NCBI GenBank assembly: GCA_027922465.2
Contig: BQMF02000269.1
Coordinates: 372,001-436,000 of the forward strand
Direction of reading: 5' to 3'
From: Turritopsis dohrnii
Taxonomy: Eukaryota > Cnidaria > Hydrozoa > Anthoathecata > Oceaniidae
DNA length: 64,000 nucleotides
Part shown: one piece after another, positions 21,954 through 33,142 of the stretch
Layout: each line of letters starts with the position of its first letter
Numbering within the stretch: the first letter of the stretch is position 1
Notes under the pieces: generated by a model
Databases searched by the model: none
What the model was told of the DNA's origin: nothing
What the model saw: only the letters and a program-made list of their open reading frames with translations
Made by a program: the position numbers and the translations under genes

Positions 21954-24090
21954 TTAAACGACAATCACTTTTTGTTTTGATGATATCAGGTAAACATCTT
22001 TTCCATGCAATCTTGTTACGATTTGAATGAACTTTGATCGAATACGTTGCACAAGAATGAAATTGGCAGGACCATTCACCTGATAAATATTTTTATACCA
22101 AACTTCGAGTAGTTTTCCATAATAATATCTTGTAATATCTGGGGTGTGATGCAACCAATCAACATATGCCAGCAAGTGCTCGTAACACTTTCCTTTCACA
22201 ATTAGTCCATGCTTCAAAAAAAACTTTATCTTCCCCGGATGGGGGAGGAGATACATTTCACTCGATGGTAATATTGACCCATCCTCAGTACCCCAAAATG
22301 CCAAGATAAAACTTGAATTGGCACTTCTTGACGATTCTGATCCAAGAACTTCATTACCAACAAAAATTTTGTTTGTTTTCCAGCCAGACCCTGATATTTC
22401 CAAACATTGTTTCATAGTAGGATACAAAGCTTCGTACATTTTAGTTAATTGACAAACTTGGTTGGGAGTCATATGGTATACTTGCATTTTTCTAGGGAAT
22501 GACATTATTCTTAAGTCAGTCCAACATCTATGTCCAGCAAAATCAAATCTCCTTAATGAATACTGCATATGTGCTGAAAGTTCTTGGCATAGAATATCAT
22601 TTAAAGCACCTCTATCTTTGTGTCTATCAACAAGATCATGCATACAGTCAACCATTGGTTTCAGATCATCGTCAAATGCATACCCATTATTGAAAATTTG
22701 ACTATCACGAATGAATCGGTTCATAGTCTGCAATTTCACATTTCTTTGTATTGGTAGGTACACGGTCGAGAATCCCGTTGTACCCGAAAAGAGCAGAAAA
22801 AATGTGATTTAATAAATAGTATTTGTATGCAAATTTGTAAGAAAAGCAAAAAAACAGTGGTAGACATAGGATTTCATTACCTTTCAAAACTGAACAACCA
22901 AAAAGAATAGATAGGTCCATAATCCAAAAGACAATCAGCTAAATGGGCATGTAAGTGCATGTTTGGTGTTACTTTATCAGCTCCATACAAAACTTCAAAT
23001 GACTTGCAAAGCTGAAGTAGGTAATGGTCTGCAATCTGTACATTTTGAATTGTTAAAGCCCTGACACACCAATACTGACATGCAATGAAAAAATTTCTCC
23101 AGCAATTCAGGTGTTTATTTGGTATAAGGCCTTTCAATGCATACAACAAAAATAAAATGGTCCAATTTTTTAATTCATCAGCAGTGAAAGCATCTGCATC
23201 TAGTTTTGAAGGTAGTTTTCCAATATCTGATGGAAAAACGTACTGTTCCTCCAAGATTCACAAAGATCCTCAAAGCCATTGCAAGACAACAGAAGTTGTA
23301 AACTTTCTTTGATAGACTTATAGCAATATATCTTGAAAGGATATAGTCTTTCTTTTCCAGAAGCAGAACATATTTTCATCAGCAACATCTGTCCACATGG
23401 ACTCCTACGTTGAATTTGTGTATGGTTTTCAAAAATCACATTACTGCATCTTTTCGTGTAGTTCAAGCCTCCAATTTTTTCGCTACATTCACTTAACTTG
23501 TAAAGTTTGTGACACTTTATACACACTACATACTTCATGTAGTCATCTTTTGAACAGCGTAAATACTTATAAAACAAATGCAAAGTCCCAGGAAATGTTC
23601 CAACAGTAGAGGAAGATAGTAATCTGGCTTCAATAACCAAGAACAATGAGTTTAAGAATTTCAACAAAACTTCCAATGCTGTATCAGTAATACCAAATAC
23701 ATACTGCCAAAACCCCAGAAACATACATACTAAAGCTGTTATCGAGTTTCTGTTACTGTCAGTTTGAACATGAACATCAACAGCAAAATCATGGAATAAT
23801 TCTTCAAAATATTCATCTGATACCAAATCTTCCCCAATTTCATCGTCATTATCAGTAAGTGTTTCATCACTATTTGCACCAATTTTGCCGATAAAGTTTG
23901 TTACATTTACTGTGTCACCACATTGGTCATCCACATCATCATCATTATCACAAGCAGAAATGAAGTCTGTGGTATTTTTATAATTGAGCTTCATTGTGCA
24001 TTTCAGAACATGTGTATCCAAATTTCGGGAGAGGGATGACTCTTTACAGTATACACATTTCCTGAAGAAAGTAAAAATAACAATTTTCAT
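21954..24090 (-). pseudogene. CACTA/EnSpm-like transposon gene, catalytic core deleted
   Basis: The frame at 24090-23200 starts with a C2H2-like finger (CVYCKE...HVLKC). An acidic region (SDETLTDNDDEIGED) and a Cys-rich segment (CIKCHKLYKLSECSE) follow. After a jump near 23245, the frame at 23254-22877 reads TADELKNWTILFLLYALKG and then HLHAHLADCLLDYGPIYSFWLFSFER. This is the DUF4218-type region downstream of the transposase core in CACTA-like elements. An intron-like gap at 22878-22780 leads into YNGIL and the frame 22763-21954. Its putative acceptor reads CGG rather than CAG. The tnp2/DDE core that should lie between the two parts is absent. No CACTA terminal repeats were found. Confidence 0.65.
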
Positions 24091-24626
24091 TTAATTTCTG
24101 TAAGTTTTCAGAGATGAAATTCATGACAACAATAATTACATTACATATGAGAAATTTTTATATGTTTATATAGAATACAAATACTCTGAAAAATATAGAA
24201 TGTAGAATGTATTATATAGAGTCTACTCACCTTCTAACGGACATTTTTATTCTTTCTCAACAACTCAAATACTTTTTTATTATCTTATCCTTCAAATTAT
24301 TAACACAGCAAACGCAATATTATGATTATGATATAACAATAAAGTCGAAGCTAGCACGACTCGTTTGCCATATTTATTTCATCTTATTTTTCTTGTTGTT
24401 ATGACCGCTATCCAATCATGGTACAGCCCGCCATAAAATTAAACGAATCGGCGTAAAATGCTTTCAATTTGAAATAACAAAATGTTAAACTTTTCAACAA
24501 GGAAAGACAGAATCTGTGAAACTAAAGCGAGATCATTATGTCCGACTTTAAAACATTTAAAAGTAACTGTATCAGCCATTTTTCATAAGTCAAAAGTTAC
24601 CAAAATCTCCGTATGACCCGAAAACT

Positions 24627-25958
24627 ATGGAACACTACAAGGAACCTTTGAAGATGCCCACAATAACAACAACGAAAAAAGTTAAAAGGAAAAAAGAGTT
24701 GCTCTTTGACTTTGACAATGAAAGTGATGAGGAAAATGACGAATCCTTTGAGTCGTTGGCCTTCACTGATGACAGTGGTTTTGATACAACTGTAGAAACA
24801 ACAACACCCACATTGAATAATAATGCAACAGGTTAGTTCAATCTTGAAATTCTTTCACCAAAAACATGTATATAAAATCTTTAATTTTTCAACATGTTCA
24901 TCAATTCTTTTTAGGAGAATTATCAGATATATAAGCTTTTTTACAAAGGGTTATGAAGCAAAATGAAGAGCGAAGAAAATGTTGAATAACAAATGTTGAA
25001 TAACAAAAACCAAAAAAGAAAAAGTTAATTGCCTCGAATCAGATTAAGGTATGTGTACATTAATCTTTTACATTTGCATATTGACTGCTTGTACACCATT
25101 AAAATCTGCAAAATTTTTGGTACAGTATCATGTTACGTTATTGAACAAAGAACTGAATTACATATTTTTTTATATGCATAATGTTTATAAGCATACCCAG
25201 CCTCAGTTTTGTAAAAAAAAAAATAAGTATATTCAAGAATCTGCGTTGTTCCTGCTAAGCATATCTAAGCTTATTTGGCCTATACACTTAAAATCTTAAT
25301 TCTCTCTCTTCCTATTTCCTTTTTATAGTTGCTATATACAGAATTTAAAAAGTTGTTTGTAAAAAGAAGCATGTATATTTAAATTTCAATAACTTATGTT
25401 AACAATACGTTTTTTGTATTGTGCATAATAATCATTGTCACATGGCCCATAAGATTAATATAGCATGTTAATGTTAACTTATTTTACATTTGAGAGAATA
25501 CTGGATTTTATTGTAATAAGCGATGGTAGTGCCAGTAATAAGCACAAATCCAACCTTAATTTTGTGATAGCTGAAGCATCACCAAGCATCTTCTGAAAAT
25601 TTAATATGCTTATAAAAAACGTACATCACAAAGTACTTTATTTCTTTTAATACACACTTATAACTTACCTTTGATTTTATTTTGATTTCTTTAGAAGGAT
25701 GTTAGCGAAGCATACCATGAAGGAGTTGCAAAGGGTGAAAATGAATGGATCTTAACTTCCAAGTATGTTTGAAAAATGACTTCTCAATTTTATTCTTTAA
25801 AGAGCATCTTATAACCTTGTATGTACTATATTGACATGTATCATTTTATTTCCTTTTAGTCCTTTTGCAGAGGAAAACAAAAATTTGTCAAATTACATTT
25901 TAGCATCTGTTAAAAGCTTAACTAACGAAAATATGTCGAAGATTGACGAAATCAGAAG
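24627..25958 (+). CDS. Putative multi-exon gene of unknown function
   Basis: Exon-like blocks are bounded by good splice signals. They are 24627-24831 (acidic, DFDNESDEENDESFESL; donor GTTAGT), a degenerate block about 24915-25050 ending KKLIASNQIK before GTATGT, 25695-25762 (acceptor TTTCTTTAG, VSEAYHEGVAKGENEW, donor GTATGT) and 25861-25958 (acceptor CTTTTTAG, SPFAEENKNLSNYILASV, donor GTATGT). The second block has frame breaks, with a duplicated AAATGTTGAATAAC at about 24980. The gene may be a pseudogene, or the true exon limits may differ. It continues past 25958, where a mariner element follows 34 bases later. I recognise no domain. Confidence 0.4.
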
Positions 25959-25992
25959 TATGTACATTATTTTCTATTGTTCTTAGTATATA

Positions 25993-27828
25993 CAGGGTGG
26001 GCCAAAAAAAACGGACCCCCCTTTGAAAAACTGTCATTAAAAACAGAATAAACAACGAAACTGTATGAAAATTCATAGAGACGTTTTTTATCATATAAGA
26101 AGGCATTTTGGAAAGTTTGATGTTCTAAACAAACGTGAAAGAAAAGATATTGCAAGATTTAGATACCAATGTGACAATTTGTTGTTAAAATTTTTTACAT
26201 AATTGACGTCAAAAAATTACAATGCAAGAATAAAACAATATCGTCTTCTTTAGAGATATTGTTCAGAGCAAGTGTTCAATATGTCCCCCTTTGTTTTCTA
26301 CACAAAGCTTCAATCTTAAATGCCACTGATCAATAGCCTTATTTAGGTAATTTTGTGACCGAGTTTCCCAAGCTGCTTTTATGGCCATCTTGAGTGATTC
26401 AATATCATTAATTTTATGTCCAGAACGGTACACTAACTCATCCATTGCACCCCAAACTGAATAGTCTAAAGGATTTAGATCTGGACTATTAGCAGGCCAA
26501 TCATCTTTAGAAATGTAATCTGGAACATTTTGATCTAAAAAAGACAAAGTTGACTTTGCCGTGTGGCTTCTTGCTCCATCTTGCTGTAGGGTATACTTTC
26601 TTCCAGACATTTTCCGTATGCTACGAAGCTGTTTTCGCAAAATTTTCTGATAATAACTAGCATTGATTTTAGCCCCTTCTTCAACAAATACAATTGGAGC
26701 TTGTCCAAGTTTTGACACGAAACCGGAAACCATAACACCGGGCGAGAATGTTGATCTTCCTCGGAACAATCGGTCAGGAGAAACACTTCTTTTCATTCCA
26801 TCATAGCTGTATACACGATCATTTTGTGTATTAACGGGAGGATTAACGGTAAACTTCTTTTCGTCACTAAACCAAATTTTTCTTACATCTTGTTGAAGGG
26901 AGAATCGTTGAAGAAGACGTCTTGCTCGTAATTCACGTTGTTCTTTGTTCACATCAGATAATTTTTGAACTTTCATTCGTTTGAAAACATCAAGTTTAAG
27001 ATCTTGTTTAATGATTCTCCTTACAGATGATTGTGAAATCCCGGTGTTTCTTTCAATTGTTCTTGGTGAGTCATGAGTGTCGGCTTCTTCTTGGCTGAGA
27101 ATAAGATCTTCAATGATTTCGATATTTTTTTCAATACGTGCTGTTTTTGGTCGGCCACTACCAGATCTTCTTTCAGTGCCTCCAGTTTGATCGATTTTTT
27201 TCAATAATCTCTGAAGAGATGATTTTGTCCATTTTTTTCCCGGGAATTCAGTCATGAGACGTTTCCTTCCCCAACCTTTTTCTGTTTGCAATTGTTTGAT
27301 CAATATTTTGTCTTTGTTTGAAAAATGCATAATATCTCTAATCTAAAAACAAAAAGTAAATTCATGAAAACTCCAAGAACAGACAAAGACTAATAGAAAA
27401 ACAATGAATTAAAGAACATAAACGAAGATAAAACAAAGAAAAAGCAGACGTCAAGCAGACGTCAAGCAGACGCCTTGTCTGCTGAATGTTAGTTTGCTTG
27501 TTTGTTTGTTTGTTTGCATAGAAACAAAGAAGACTTTACATTGAGAAGACATTGCATTGCTAAAAAGGAAAAAGATAGCTTTAATCTTCTGCATCGGGTT
27601 TAAATTAAATGACGTCAATTGTTAAAAAAACTTTAACAACAAGTTATCACCTTGTTACCTATAACTTGCAATATCTTTTCTTTTATGTTTACTTAGAGCA
27701 CCAAACTTTTCAAAATGCCTTCTGATATGATAAAAAACGTCTCTATGAATTTTCATACAGTTTTGTTGTTTATTCTGTTTTTAATGACAGTTTTTCACAG
27801 GGGGGTCCGTTTTTTTTGGCCCACCCTG
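25993..27828 (-). mobile_element. Complete mariner/maT-like element, 1836 bp
   Basis: The termini are CAGGGTGGGCCAAAAAAAAC at 25993 and its near-perfect complement ending at 27828, flanked by TA at 25991-25992 and 27829-27830. The inverted similarity runs well over 130 bases on each side. It includes GTCTCTATGAATTTTCATAC and a shared element near the inner ends (GACGTCA). The single transposase frame is intact. Long, nearly identical TIRs with an open transposase suggest recent insertion. Confidence 0.9.
26263..27330 (-). CDS. Mariner/maT-type transposase, intact, DD37D
   Basis: A 355-aa uninterrupted frame, the usual length for the family. Residues 1-115 form two helix-turn-helix units (KGWGRKRLMTEFPGKKW and SPRTIERNTGISQSSVRRII) joined by a GRPKTAR AT-hook-like linker. 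The catalytic residues are Asp in IWFSDEKKF, Asp in LQQDGARSH and Asp in SPDLNPLDYSVWG. Counting from the second Asp to the Asp of PLDY gives 37 residues between them, the DD37D spacing of the maT group. The enzyme would cut and paste the element at TA. The AUG opens directly with MHFSNKDK, and both TIRs flank it. It could be active, since all catalytic residues are present. Confidence 0.93.
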   Translation of the reverse strand: MHFSNKDKILIKQLQTEKGWGRKRLMTEFPGKKWTKSSLQRLLKKIDQTGGTERRSGSGRPKTARIEKNIEIIEDLILSQEEADTHDSPRTIERNTGISQSSVRRIIKQDLKLDVFKRMKVQKLSDVNKEQRELRARRLLQRFSLQQDVRKIWFSDEKKFTVNPPVNTQNDRVYSYDGMKRSVSPDRLFRGRSTFSPGVMVSGFVSKLGQAPIVFVEEGAKINASYYQKILRKQLRSIRKMSGRKYTLQQDGARSHTAKSTLSFLDQNVPDYISKDDWPANSPDLNPLDYSVWGAMDELVYRSGHKINDIESLKMAIKAAWETRSQNYLNKAIDQWHLRLKLCVENKGGHIEHLL

Positions 27829-27830
27829 TA

Positions 27831-28980
27831 CTTTAGTAAAATGTAAAAGTCAGTGTGTCAGTATGTGTTGTAAGTATTGTAAGAAAAACAAAAAGCTATG
27901 ATTCACACTATTTCCATTTATTAAAAATCCTTGTCAAGTGTTTTTTTTTGCGGAGTGTAGCTTTTTAGCGGAACGGAGCTCATTTGGCAAGATCAAATAT
28001 TGTCATCAAAATACTAACAGAAAGATGCATTTCGGCTACCGTAACTCGATGAAACCTCCTACAGGGTCATACAAAAAGTGCAATTTGGCTCACTTACATC
28101 AGATTTCCCAAGTAGAATTCGCTCAGATCATACCTTGAATGTGCAAGAAAAAATTTTTTCAAAGTATGGCCTTTAGGCAAATTTTCCCGTTTCTACGGTA
28201 CATGGACTGCTTAGCAAAATGCAAAGTTGTCATTCTTAGTTAGAGTTAAGTAGACATTTTCCCCCTTACCCCGGGAAGGCTTTGCTTTGCTTTGAGGTTT
28301 CTTTCTGGGAAACCAATACCTTCATGCTATTAATGTAAGTTGTGGATGGGAATATATTGTTTGTTGACCTTTTTGACAATCTCTCATATTCTAGATAGAA
28401 GTAAGTTTTCTAAACTTTTCAAAGCACACTAAAATTATTTGTTGACTGAGCATCAATGTGCTCAACAGCTGTGTTGTGTGCTAGAGGACTATCCATACGA
28501 TCCATACATATTTCTTATCCATTCCTTTTGCTACTACGTTTCAGCCATTTTTATTTAGCCTTTTGTGTTTTTTGAACCACTGGCACAAGAAAGAGATTAT
28601 TTCTGCACAACAAACCGAACTAGTCAACACAACATCATTTGCAATGAGATCACTTTTACACCCACAAAATTTTGTTAATTGGTCCTTAGAGATTTTGAAT
28701 TCTTATTGCTAGTTGGAAATGTAGCGTATATTAGGCTTTATTTACCCTCTGTAGAAAAAAATTGACCTTTATTATTTCTAGTGCAATCCACTCACAAATT
28801 GAACTGCTTTACAACAAAAACTGTAAACAACAATTACCTACCTGTAATGGTGGCAAATAATTGTCTGATTTGCTATTCAATATATATACGGGGGGAGCAG
28901 GGCGATTAATCTGTAATAAACCTGATTTTTGTACACCCTGATGTGTATGTTGCATCATTTTCCATTTCTTCCAACTTGTT
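27831..28980. other. No recognisable gene
   Basis: Spacer between the maT-like element and the first Polinton gene. The 66-aa plus-strand frame at 27938-28138 has no family signature. A Polinton terminal repeat might be expected in or left of this interval, but I could not identify one. Confidence 0.4.
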
Positions 28981-28984
28981 TTTT

Positions 28985-29694
28985 TTACTTATCGATATGC
29001 TGTTTTATTCGAACCTTTTTTGGAACCCCTTCCTGAAGACCTCCTCGTATGTTTCTCAGCGCTTTATCCAATCCTAACAGCTATCGCACAGGATATTCAA
29101 ATAGATCGTCGGTCTGAGTTGTTTCATGATCGACCGATTGTTGTCTAAGCGCTTTGCTTAAATCTTTCATACTGTTCACCACATCACCAGACATAGCTTC
29201 CAACTTACCATCGGTTGCTGTTGTGATTTCAGATGTTGAAGGAAGCTCTTCTGCTATTTTGTTAAGTAAAGCTGCCTGTCTGGCTGCCTCTCTGGCTGAA
29301 AATTTGCCACTAGGTATATCATACCCTAAACTACGTAATCTTTTCTTACCCAATATTTTATCTAACTCTCCGATGGCCCTTAGTTTTCCATTGTTCGTCA
29401 ATGGGTTGCTACTGTCTTTGTAGTATAATTCACCATCTCTAATTTCAAACTGATCGGTATATAACGTCTCAGGTTTTGACTGGAATGTTTCAGATAATCA
29501 TACAACCCTTCAACTAGTTCTTTCAAAACTCTAGTATTCAGACTGTGACCTCAAATTGATGTTTCTTGTTCACCTGATGTATGTATCTGTGCACCCTTAC
29601 GGTCTCCAGTTGGTATGAGAGGAAATGTCTCATCGGTTGTTTCATCTGTCGTCATCCCATGTTCTCCAAAGGGGTCAATGTCAATGTCTGCCAT
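28985..29694 (-). pseudogene. Polinton-associated protein, broken
   Basis: The gene opens at 29694 with MADIDIDPFGEHG and ETFPLIPTGD, then loses frame near 29550-29430. It resumes in 29401-29081 with GKLRAIGELDKILGKKRLR and REAARQAALLNKIAEELPS. An in-frame TAG at 29081-29083 is followed, in the same frame, by KALRNIRGGLQEGVPKKV, ending at 28985. I recall this order of motifs from cnidarian Polinton/adinto-like elements; its role there (possibly a core or minor structural protein) is not established. The C-terminal part is basic. The neighbour on the other strand starts 63 bases away, so the two genes probably share a divergent promoter region. Confidence 0.6.
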
Positions 29695-29756
29695 TTTATT
29701 TATTTAGAGGATAATTTATTATTTATTATTTATTATGTTATAACAACCCTCTAAAT

Positions 29757-30353
29757 ATGAGTTTTAATATTTATCCACAACTACCCACTGCTCCTGAGGA
29801 TTTGAATGAGCAGGAAAAGTTTAACGCAAGCGTAATAAATTCTGAGTTTGATGAGTTGATAAGACTGAAGGACAAGTTTAGCATCAAGCTCAAGAGATAC
29901 AACAAGGCGATAGAACGATCGATGCTACTAAATGCTAGCTCAAGCGCTATAACCATTGGCTCTGGCATCGGTCCAATTGCAACAGGGGCTACTATTATCG
30001 GAATACCTATATCTGCAGGATTAAGTGGTGTAGCCTTAGCCGGCTCTATCTGTACCGGACTTACCACAGCTGTCATCAAAAGATATCAAAAGAAAGTAGA
30101 AAAAATGATAAAATTATATGATATTGTTACATCCTCAATCGCTGTGTTCGAAACTAACATAAGTCAGACGCTGACTGATGGAAGGATCAATTACAAAGAA
30201 TTCCAGGTTTTGTAGGGGACATATTACAAAGCTTTAGAAATACTCAGTTCTACAGATAGAAAGATGGAGACTGAAACCCAAAATCAATTTCAAAAAAGTT
30301 TGATGGTAGAACTTCAAAACCTGAAAAAATCCATAAACGAAAATGGTTACTAG
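29757..30353 (+). pseudogene. Polinton-associated hydrophobic protein with one nonsense codon
   Basis: The open frame runs 29757-30215 (152 codons). The same frame continues after a TAG at 30213-30215 for 45 more codons (TYYKALEILSS to NENGY), so the ancestral protein was about 197 aa. The N-terminus is PQLPTAPEDLNEQEK, and a helical region with KRYNKAIERSM follows. A Gly/Ala/Ile-rich hydrophobic stretch (SGIGPIATGATIIGIPISAG) then looks able to insert in a membrane. The C-terminal half is amphipathic. Proteins with this layout are common in cnidarian Polinton-like elements. Their function is not known to me. Confidence 0.6.
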
Positions 30354-30441
30354 GATGTGTGGTTATGTGTTCCTCAATTTGAAAAGTGATAAATGAAATG
30401 AAACTGATATAAAGAGATGTGATCACAAGTATATATAGACA

Positions 30442-30667
30442 ATGGAATTTCCAACAGTTGCAACATTTGAACAAAACATGGAACAATTTGTTCTAATCAT
30501 AAAAGTGGAGAGAGCTAACTGAAAACGTGAATTATCATGTTAAATCTGTGATTGAGATAGACACACCTGCATCTGAATTTGGTTCTGGAAAAGCTATGTA
30601 TGCAGAGGTGCAGGACAGAACAGGAAATTTATATAAGACGTGGTTGACTGCAAGACTTTGCGTTTAA
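30442..30667 (+). pseudogene. Small Polinton-type ORF with frameshift
   Basis: An ATG at 30442 opens MEFPTVATFEQNME and hits TGA at about 30520. A +1 shift restores a frame with NYHVKSVIEIDTPASEFG and LYKTWLTARLCV, ending at 30665-30667. The combined length is about 75 residues. Coding-like composition and position between Polinton genes are the only evidence; I cannot name the family. Confidence 0.4.
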
Positions 30668-30842
30668 TTGAAGGGTTATGGTTGGTGTTCTGGAGAAGTC
30701 TTTGTCAGACCGAAGGGACTGAAACAATCTCAAAAGAATCATGAAAGGCAATTCTTTGATAATGACATTATGTGGCGTTAAACCTCGTGGCTAGACGACT
30801 CGTCTTTACTAGAAACAAGTAAAGATATTTTGTATGTACGGT

Positions 30843-31825
30843 TCACCAACCTTGCACATAATCAGGAGGTAGCTCTGTATCCTCGGGTATCAACATCAAC
30901 TCTTCTTTCACAAAAGCTTGTTCAGGTCCATCTTGAAGGAAATACATTACACGGTTACCAGGTTGCTCTATTACCTCACTCAATCTATATGTCCTCTTTG
31001 ACCATATCCTATCTGTTGCTCTTTTTCGATGGTCATCGTGCTCTTCACCCGGTTGCAATAGATATCTATACAAACCATCTTGAGGTAGCTCTACTTAGGT
31101 GGATAGCTCTCTCGTTTAGCGAGAGGCATGTCTTTCAATTTGATGGCATCTTTCCGTTTCATACCGATCATCTGAGTCTTCGTATCGTTTAATCTACCCA
31201 CAAGTTTATACAAATATTTGACCCATGTAGATGATACCTTTTCCGAATCATTCAGTTCTTGAGCATCTTGTATTTTGAATAAATTTTCAGTAAGTATCTT
31301 GTTCAATGCCTCAACAAAAACTGTATGGGTATGCTTATATTTAGTAGTTGCTCTTTTAATTTCAACATTATTCTTCTCCAACAATTTTGATACATCCGCT
31401 TTGAATTCTGAACCGTTATCACATTGAAATACTTTTGGATAAGTTAACGGTCCAACCTTGTAGATGTCTTCAATCATAGCGGCGACCTCTTTCGCTCTCT
31501 TAATATTCAAAGGTCGGGCCACCTTATAGCGTGAAGCAGCATCTACACCAGACAAAATGTACTTGTATTTATTACCATACAACATATCACTAGGCATATA
31601 CAATATATCAAATTGATGAATCTCATTCGGTTTAGTCACCTCATAATGTGGACGCACGATCCTTTTCGGTGCGGGTAGATGTGCCTGCCACAAAGCTTGC
31701 TTTGATAGCCACTTCTTAATTTCCTTCGGTTTGAAATCAAATCCTCTTAGATTGCGAACAGCCTTTTGTCCTTTCCATAAGTTTTGAGGTTGATAATAAA
31801 TCTCTTGAAGTTTAGAGTTTGACAT
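30843..31825 (-). pseudogene. Polinton rve-type integrase with C-terminal chromodomain-like region
   Basis: The main frame at 31825-31091 shows a retroviral-type integrase core. Its likely catalytic acidic residues are in HQFDILYMP (first Asp), VFQCDNGSEF (second Asp) and the following VFVEALNKIL (Glu). After a frameshift near 31080 the second frame (31073-30843) carries RATDRIWSKRTYRLSEVI and VMYFLQDGPEQAFVKEEL. This is the C-terminal SH3/chromodomain-like module expected in Polinton integrases. The N-terminal zinc-binding part is short or absent. The core motifs are present, but the frame break would inactivate it. Confidence 0.8.
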
Positions 31826-32194
31826 CTTTTATTTATACATATTTTATTATTTTATTACGATATAACATGTGACAAAACAAACAAAAGTGGCTTAAAAGTT
31901 TGATCTCTTTTATATAAAGAATAAACATAACCGACAAAACAGAATCAGATTACCATACTGGAGTATCAGATTACCGATCAATGGGTATTAATACGTTGAT
32001 AAACTGATGTGCGTCACGAAAAATAAAATATGTTAAGCAAATGAACAAAGCTAAATTGCTCAAGGTACTTGAGAAAAATGATAAGAATCCATCGTTTCTT
32101 TGTGATACGAGACAAGTATTTTATACACGCTATTCAAACTGAATAAGAAACAACGAAGAAAAATAACAAAGGTATCAAGAGAGATATAATGAGA
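31826..32194. other. Polinton inter-gene spacer
   Basis: AT-rich sequence between the integrase start and the Helitron insertion. It would be the divergent promoter region between integrase and polymerase before the Helitron inserted. I see no ORF or repeat pair. Confidence 0.35.
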
Positions 32195-33139
32195 CTAGCC
32201 GCTAAGACGGCGTCGCTCGCCGCCCATGTTCAGCATGCGTTGAAGATTTTAATGACGTCACAGACCCCTCCCAAAAAAATTAGACCCAAATTTTTTGTCA
32301 CCCCATCGCCTGTATCGCGGACTCGAAAAAAACGTCAGTTATCCTGGAGGCAGATTCGAAATCAAATATCAAATATCAGTTTAAACAATGGTTCCAAAAA
32401 AACCCAAATTTCATGTGTTATTTATTTTCTAAAACAATCGTTGATCAGTACAACAATGCACTCAAAACGTAGAGAGAAAAAAACTTTTTATTAGCTTTTG
32501 TTTTAAAAACGTTACGCGTTCTAACATGCTATCAAACAGGGGGAAATGGTTTCTCTTCTTAAAAAGTTCACACGGAGGAGAGAAAAAAGGCACGTGTAAA
32601 TGAATAAATAGAATAAAAAAACGTTCAATCAGAACGCTTAACAATTGAAAGAAGAAATTAATTTATTAAAAGAAAAGCAGGAAAAAAAAAAAAACATTTT
32701 GTTTTGATATGATACTCTTTTTTTACTGGTTTTTAAACATTTTGATTGCTCTAAAAAAAGGTTCACCCGTCTCAGACAGTCAGGCAAGAGTTAGTGGCAA
32801 ACCGAATATATGCTGCCACATTCTGCCACTGCTGCTTTTTGTCCAAAATATTTAATCAGTTAGTGACTTTGTATTTAGTTGATGTACTCTTTTCAAAGCC
32901 AAGTCAATGTGGAATATAAAACTAACAATAATAATAAAAACAAAACGTTATTCCTATTAGTTCATTAGCTAAAAAAAGTCACGTTCGATTGGGGTTGCAA
33001 TGTATTTGTTTCGAACTCACGTTGCACACAAAAAAAGAAATAATTTCGCACACAACTTAATCTACCATTTTGCGTGACTTACTAACAAACAAACAAACAG
33101 ACAGACAGACAGACAAAGAATCGGCTATTAATATATAGA
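32195..33139 (-). mobile_element. Non-autonomous Helitron H2, about 945 bp
   Basis: On the minus strand the unit begins TTCTATATATTAATAGCC near 33139. It ends CATGTTGGGC-type sequence replaced here by GAACATGGGCGGCGAGCG, the hairpin GGCGAGCGACGCC, then CTAG at 32198-32195 and T. The 3' terminus recurs at 10815-10860 and the 5' two thirds at 14100-14760. It lies directly upstream of the Polinton polymerase and removes or separates its start codon. The 5' flanking base is not the usual A, which may reflect decay. Confidence 0.55.
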
Positions 33140-33142
33140 AAA

